Source of the DNA: Candidatus Finniella inopinata
GTDB lineage: Bacteria > Pseudomonadota > Alphaproteobacteria > Paracaedibacterales > CAITNM01
Length of the DNA stretch: 6,161 nucleotides
Assembly (NCBI GenBank): GCA_945903885.1
Contig: CAMDPB010000072.1
Location: 1 to 6,161 of the forward strand
Reading direction: 5' to 3'
Shown: one piece after another, positions 5,455 to 6,161 of the stretch
How positions within the stretch are numbered: the stretch's first letter is position 1
Layout of the letters: every line of letters begins with the position of its first letter
Notes under the pieces: model-generated
Told to the model about the DNA's origin: nothing
Databases searched by the model: none
Seen by the model: the letters and a program-made list of their open reading frames with translations, nothing else
Made by a program: the position numbers and the translations under genes

Positions 5455-5486
5455 GTTCAAGAAAATAAGTATTCATCAATTAGATA

Positions 5487-5511
5487 AACACACCCGCTTA
5501 GTGGGTGTGTT
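5487..5511 (-). terminator. Hairpin terminator for the 5532-5726 gene
   Basis: A perfect 9-bp stem, AACACACCC (5487-5495) with GGGTGTGTT (5503-5511), has a 7-base loop and starts 20 bases beyond the minus-strand stop codon. On the minus strand it runs into a T-rich but broken tail (TTTATCT). On the plus strand nothing T-rich follows, so it most likely serves the minus-strand gene. Confidence 0.6.
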
Positions 5512-5531
5512 GTGACGATAGGAATTCTTTA

Positions 5532-5726
5532 TTATCTACCATATCGTTGCTGATTTCTTATTTTTTGTTGTTCTTCTTTGGCTTTTTGTGCATCTCGTTC
5601 ATTAAGCCTTTGATTGATTTTGAGCTTTTCCTCAAGCGCTTCTTCTTTTGATAGTACAGGCAGAGGTGCTTCTGCTTTATTTGCCAAAAGCAAGGAAGAT
5701 AATATTAAAAATACCCTATAATTCAT
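5532..5726 (-). CDS. Small secreted helical protein
   Basis: A 64-residue protein of no recognised family. The N-terminus (MNYRVFLILSSLLLANKAEA) is a signal peptide with likely cleavage around residue 20, again just before a Pro. Residues 26-60 form one long highly charged, Gln-rich amphipathic helix or coiled coil (EEALEEKLKINQRLNERDAQ and on), ending in RYGR. It has no cysteine, so it is not a twin CX3C member, although it is of similar size and export type. GAGA about 8 bases before the ATG is a modest ribosome site. It is divergent from the 5935 gene, with about 200 bases between them, and is followed by a good hairpin. It could be a secreted helical peptide that oligomerises or binds a partner; this is inference. 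Confidence 0.65.
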   Translation of the reverse strand: MNYRVFLILSSLLLANKAEAPLPVLSKEEALEEKLKINQRLNERDAQKAKEEQQKIRNQQRYGR

Positions 5727-5778
5727 ATATTTCTCATAAAAAAAGATAAGTTACATTTTAATAATACAAAAAAAATAA

Positions 5779-5793
5779 TTAACAATTTGTTAA
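5779..5793. promoter_or_regulatory. Perfect 15-base dyad, operator candidate
   Basis: TTAACAA, central T, TTGTTAA forms a perfect 7-1-7 palindrome in the divergent gap between the genes at 5532 and 5935. It sits 53 bases upstream of the minus-strand start, where a promoter would lie. It has the same 7-1-7 geometry as the dyad at 4796-4810 but a different sequence. The local A/T richness weakens the case. Confidence 0.35.
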
Positions 5794-5823
5794 ATCACAA
5801 GAAATAGACATTAATCATTGTAG

Positions 5824-5853
5824 CGCTGAAAGCACCATTCTTTTGGCGTTTTT
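5824..5853 (+). terminator. Terminator-like hairpin, degenerate copy of the one at 4921
   Basis: CGCTGAAAG (5824-5832) pairs with CTTTTGGCG (5840-5848) using two G-T pairs, with a 7-base loop and five T (5849-5853). Stem and loop lengths equal those at 4921-4945, and it sits 16 bases before the conserved promoter block. No plus-strand gene lies directly upstream, so it looks like part of a duplicated hairpin-promoter-gene module. Confidence 0.6.
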
Positions 5854-5869
5854 ATGCTTGGAAACAATG

Positions 5870-5902
5870 TTAAATAAAAATTAAACATTTAAAATGTATA
5901 AT
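5870..5902 (+). promoter_or_regulatory. Promoter of the 5935 gene with conserved 20-base upstream block
   Basis: TTAAATAAAAATTAAACATT (5870-5889) is identical to 4968-4987. After the same 7-base gap comes TATAAT (5897-5902), and the ATG follows 32 bases later, exactly as in the 5033 gene. No good -35 hexamer is visible. Confidence 0.7.
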
Positions 5903-5921
5903 CTATTTATTAAATACACAA

Positions 5922-5927
5922 AGAGGA
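5922..5927 (+). promoter_or_regulatory. Ribosome binding site of the 5935 gene
   Basis: AGAGGA lies 7 bases before the ATG, a near-ideal Shine-Dalgarno. The paralogue at 5033 has only AGAAA at the same place, so the 5935 copy should be translated better. Confidence 0.7.
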
Positions 5928-5934
5928 TTTTATT

Positions 5935-6144
5935 ATGTTGAAAAAATTAGTTTTATTAGCATTAACTATGGTGGTATGCGCTGGTCATGTTTGGGCTCCT
6001 CCTGGTGGAGCGCAAAAAAAAGCAAAGAAGTTAGCACACTGTCAAAATAGCTGCGATAATACACGACAAAAGCTCAGCAGAGAGTATAACGACAACGAAG
6101 TTGATCGCCTAGTAGCTGTATGCAAAAGAAATTGTCCGGCATAG
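5935..6144 (+). CDS. Small secreted protein with twin CX3C motif
   Basis: A 69-residue protein with a signal peptide (MLKKLVLLALTMVVCAG, then HVWAPP). The mature part has C36, C40, C63 and C67 as CX3C-X22-CX3C and ends two residues after the last Cys. The 22-residue spacer is charged (TRQKLSREYNDNEVDRLVAV) and fits two helices joined by a turn. It is basic overall after residue 21 (10 Lys/Arg against 5 Asp/Glu). The extra Cys15 lies in the hydrophobic part of the signal; the context VVC-A is a poor lipobox, so a lipoprotein is unlikely. It is paralogous to the 5033 gene in signal sequence and promoter, and the parent type of the pseudogene at 5296. It has a strong ribosome site. The stop falls 17 bases before the window edge, so any terminator or further array members lie outside. 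Confidence 0.8.
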   Translation: MLKKLVLLALTMVVCAGHVWAPPGGAQKKAKKLAHCQNSCDNTRQKLSREYNDNEVDRLVAVCKRNCPA

Positions 6145-6161
6145 TAAAGATTTTAGACGAT

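Noticed and set aside
5257..5460. 67-codon minus-strand ORF
   Set aside because: The same bases align on the plus strand to the small secreted cysteine protein gene, so this frame is the antisense of a pseudogene.

Overview
This is a low-GC bacterial window with one conserved housekeeping gene, one recognisable accessory gene, and several small genes that look exported and match nothing I can name. The best taxonomic hint is a host-associated alphaproteobacterium of Rickettsiales/Holosporales type. The reasons are AT-rich intergenic DNA, scattered GC-rich dyad repeats that end in TGACGG or ATGACA, an alphaproteobacterial-looking C-terminal tail on the RhlE-type helicase, and many short signal-peptide proteins. 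This assignment is inference; no rRNA or tRNA gene is present to settle it.

Layout. Positions 1-1163 hold the 3' part of a large helical protein of unknown function that enters from the left edge, with an in-frame 54-bp tandem repeat at its start. A sigma70-like promoter then leads into rhlE (1244-2641), a DEAD-box RNA helicase. On the minus strand follows a MepB-family gene (2786-3163). Its C-terminus is off-frame: a one-base indel would swap the last 8 residues for a 37-38 residue tail ending at 2700. Divergent from it is a 210-residue secreted protein (3227-3859). A GC-rich repeat begins at that gene's stop codon. A convergent minus-strand gene (4010-4507) encodes a short exported beta-solenoid-like protein.

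From 4508 to 6161 the window becomes mostly regulatory DNA and very small genes. It holds an AT-only inverted repeat, two more dispersed repeats, and a strong promoter followed by a strong terminator with no convincing ORF between them (small RNA candidate, about 4808-4954). It also holds two paralogous small secreted cysteine proteins (5033-5218 and 5935-6144), each preceded by the same hairpin and promoter arrangement, a decayed third copy between them (5296-5437), and a minus-strand small secreted helical protein (5532-5726).

The most unusual theme is a set of exported proteins with twin CX3C cysteine motifs (3227-3859, 5033-5218, 5935-6144). This is the cysteine spacing of disulfide-locked helical hairpins, such as mitochondrial small Tim chaperones and plant alpha-hairpinins. 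Together with the pseudogene and the shared promoter module, it suggests a locally duplicating family of secreted mini-proteins, possibly acting in the periplasm or towards a host or competitors.
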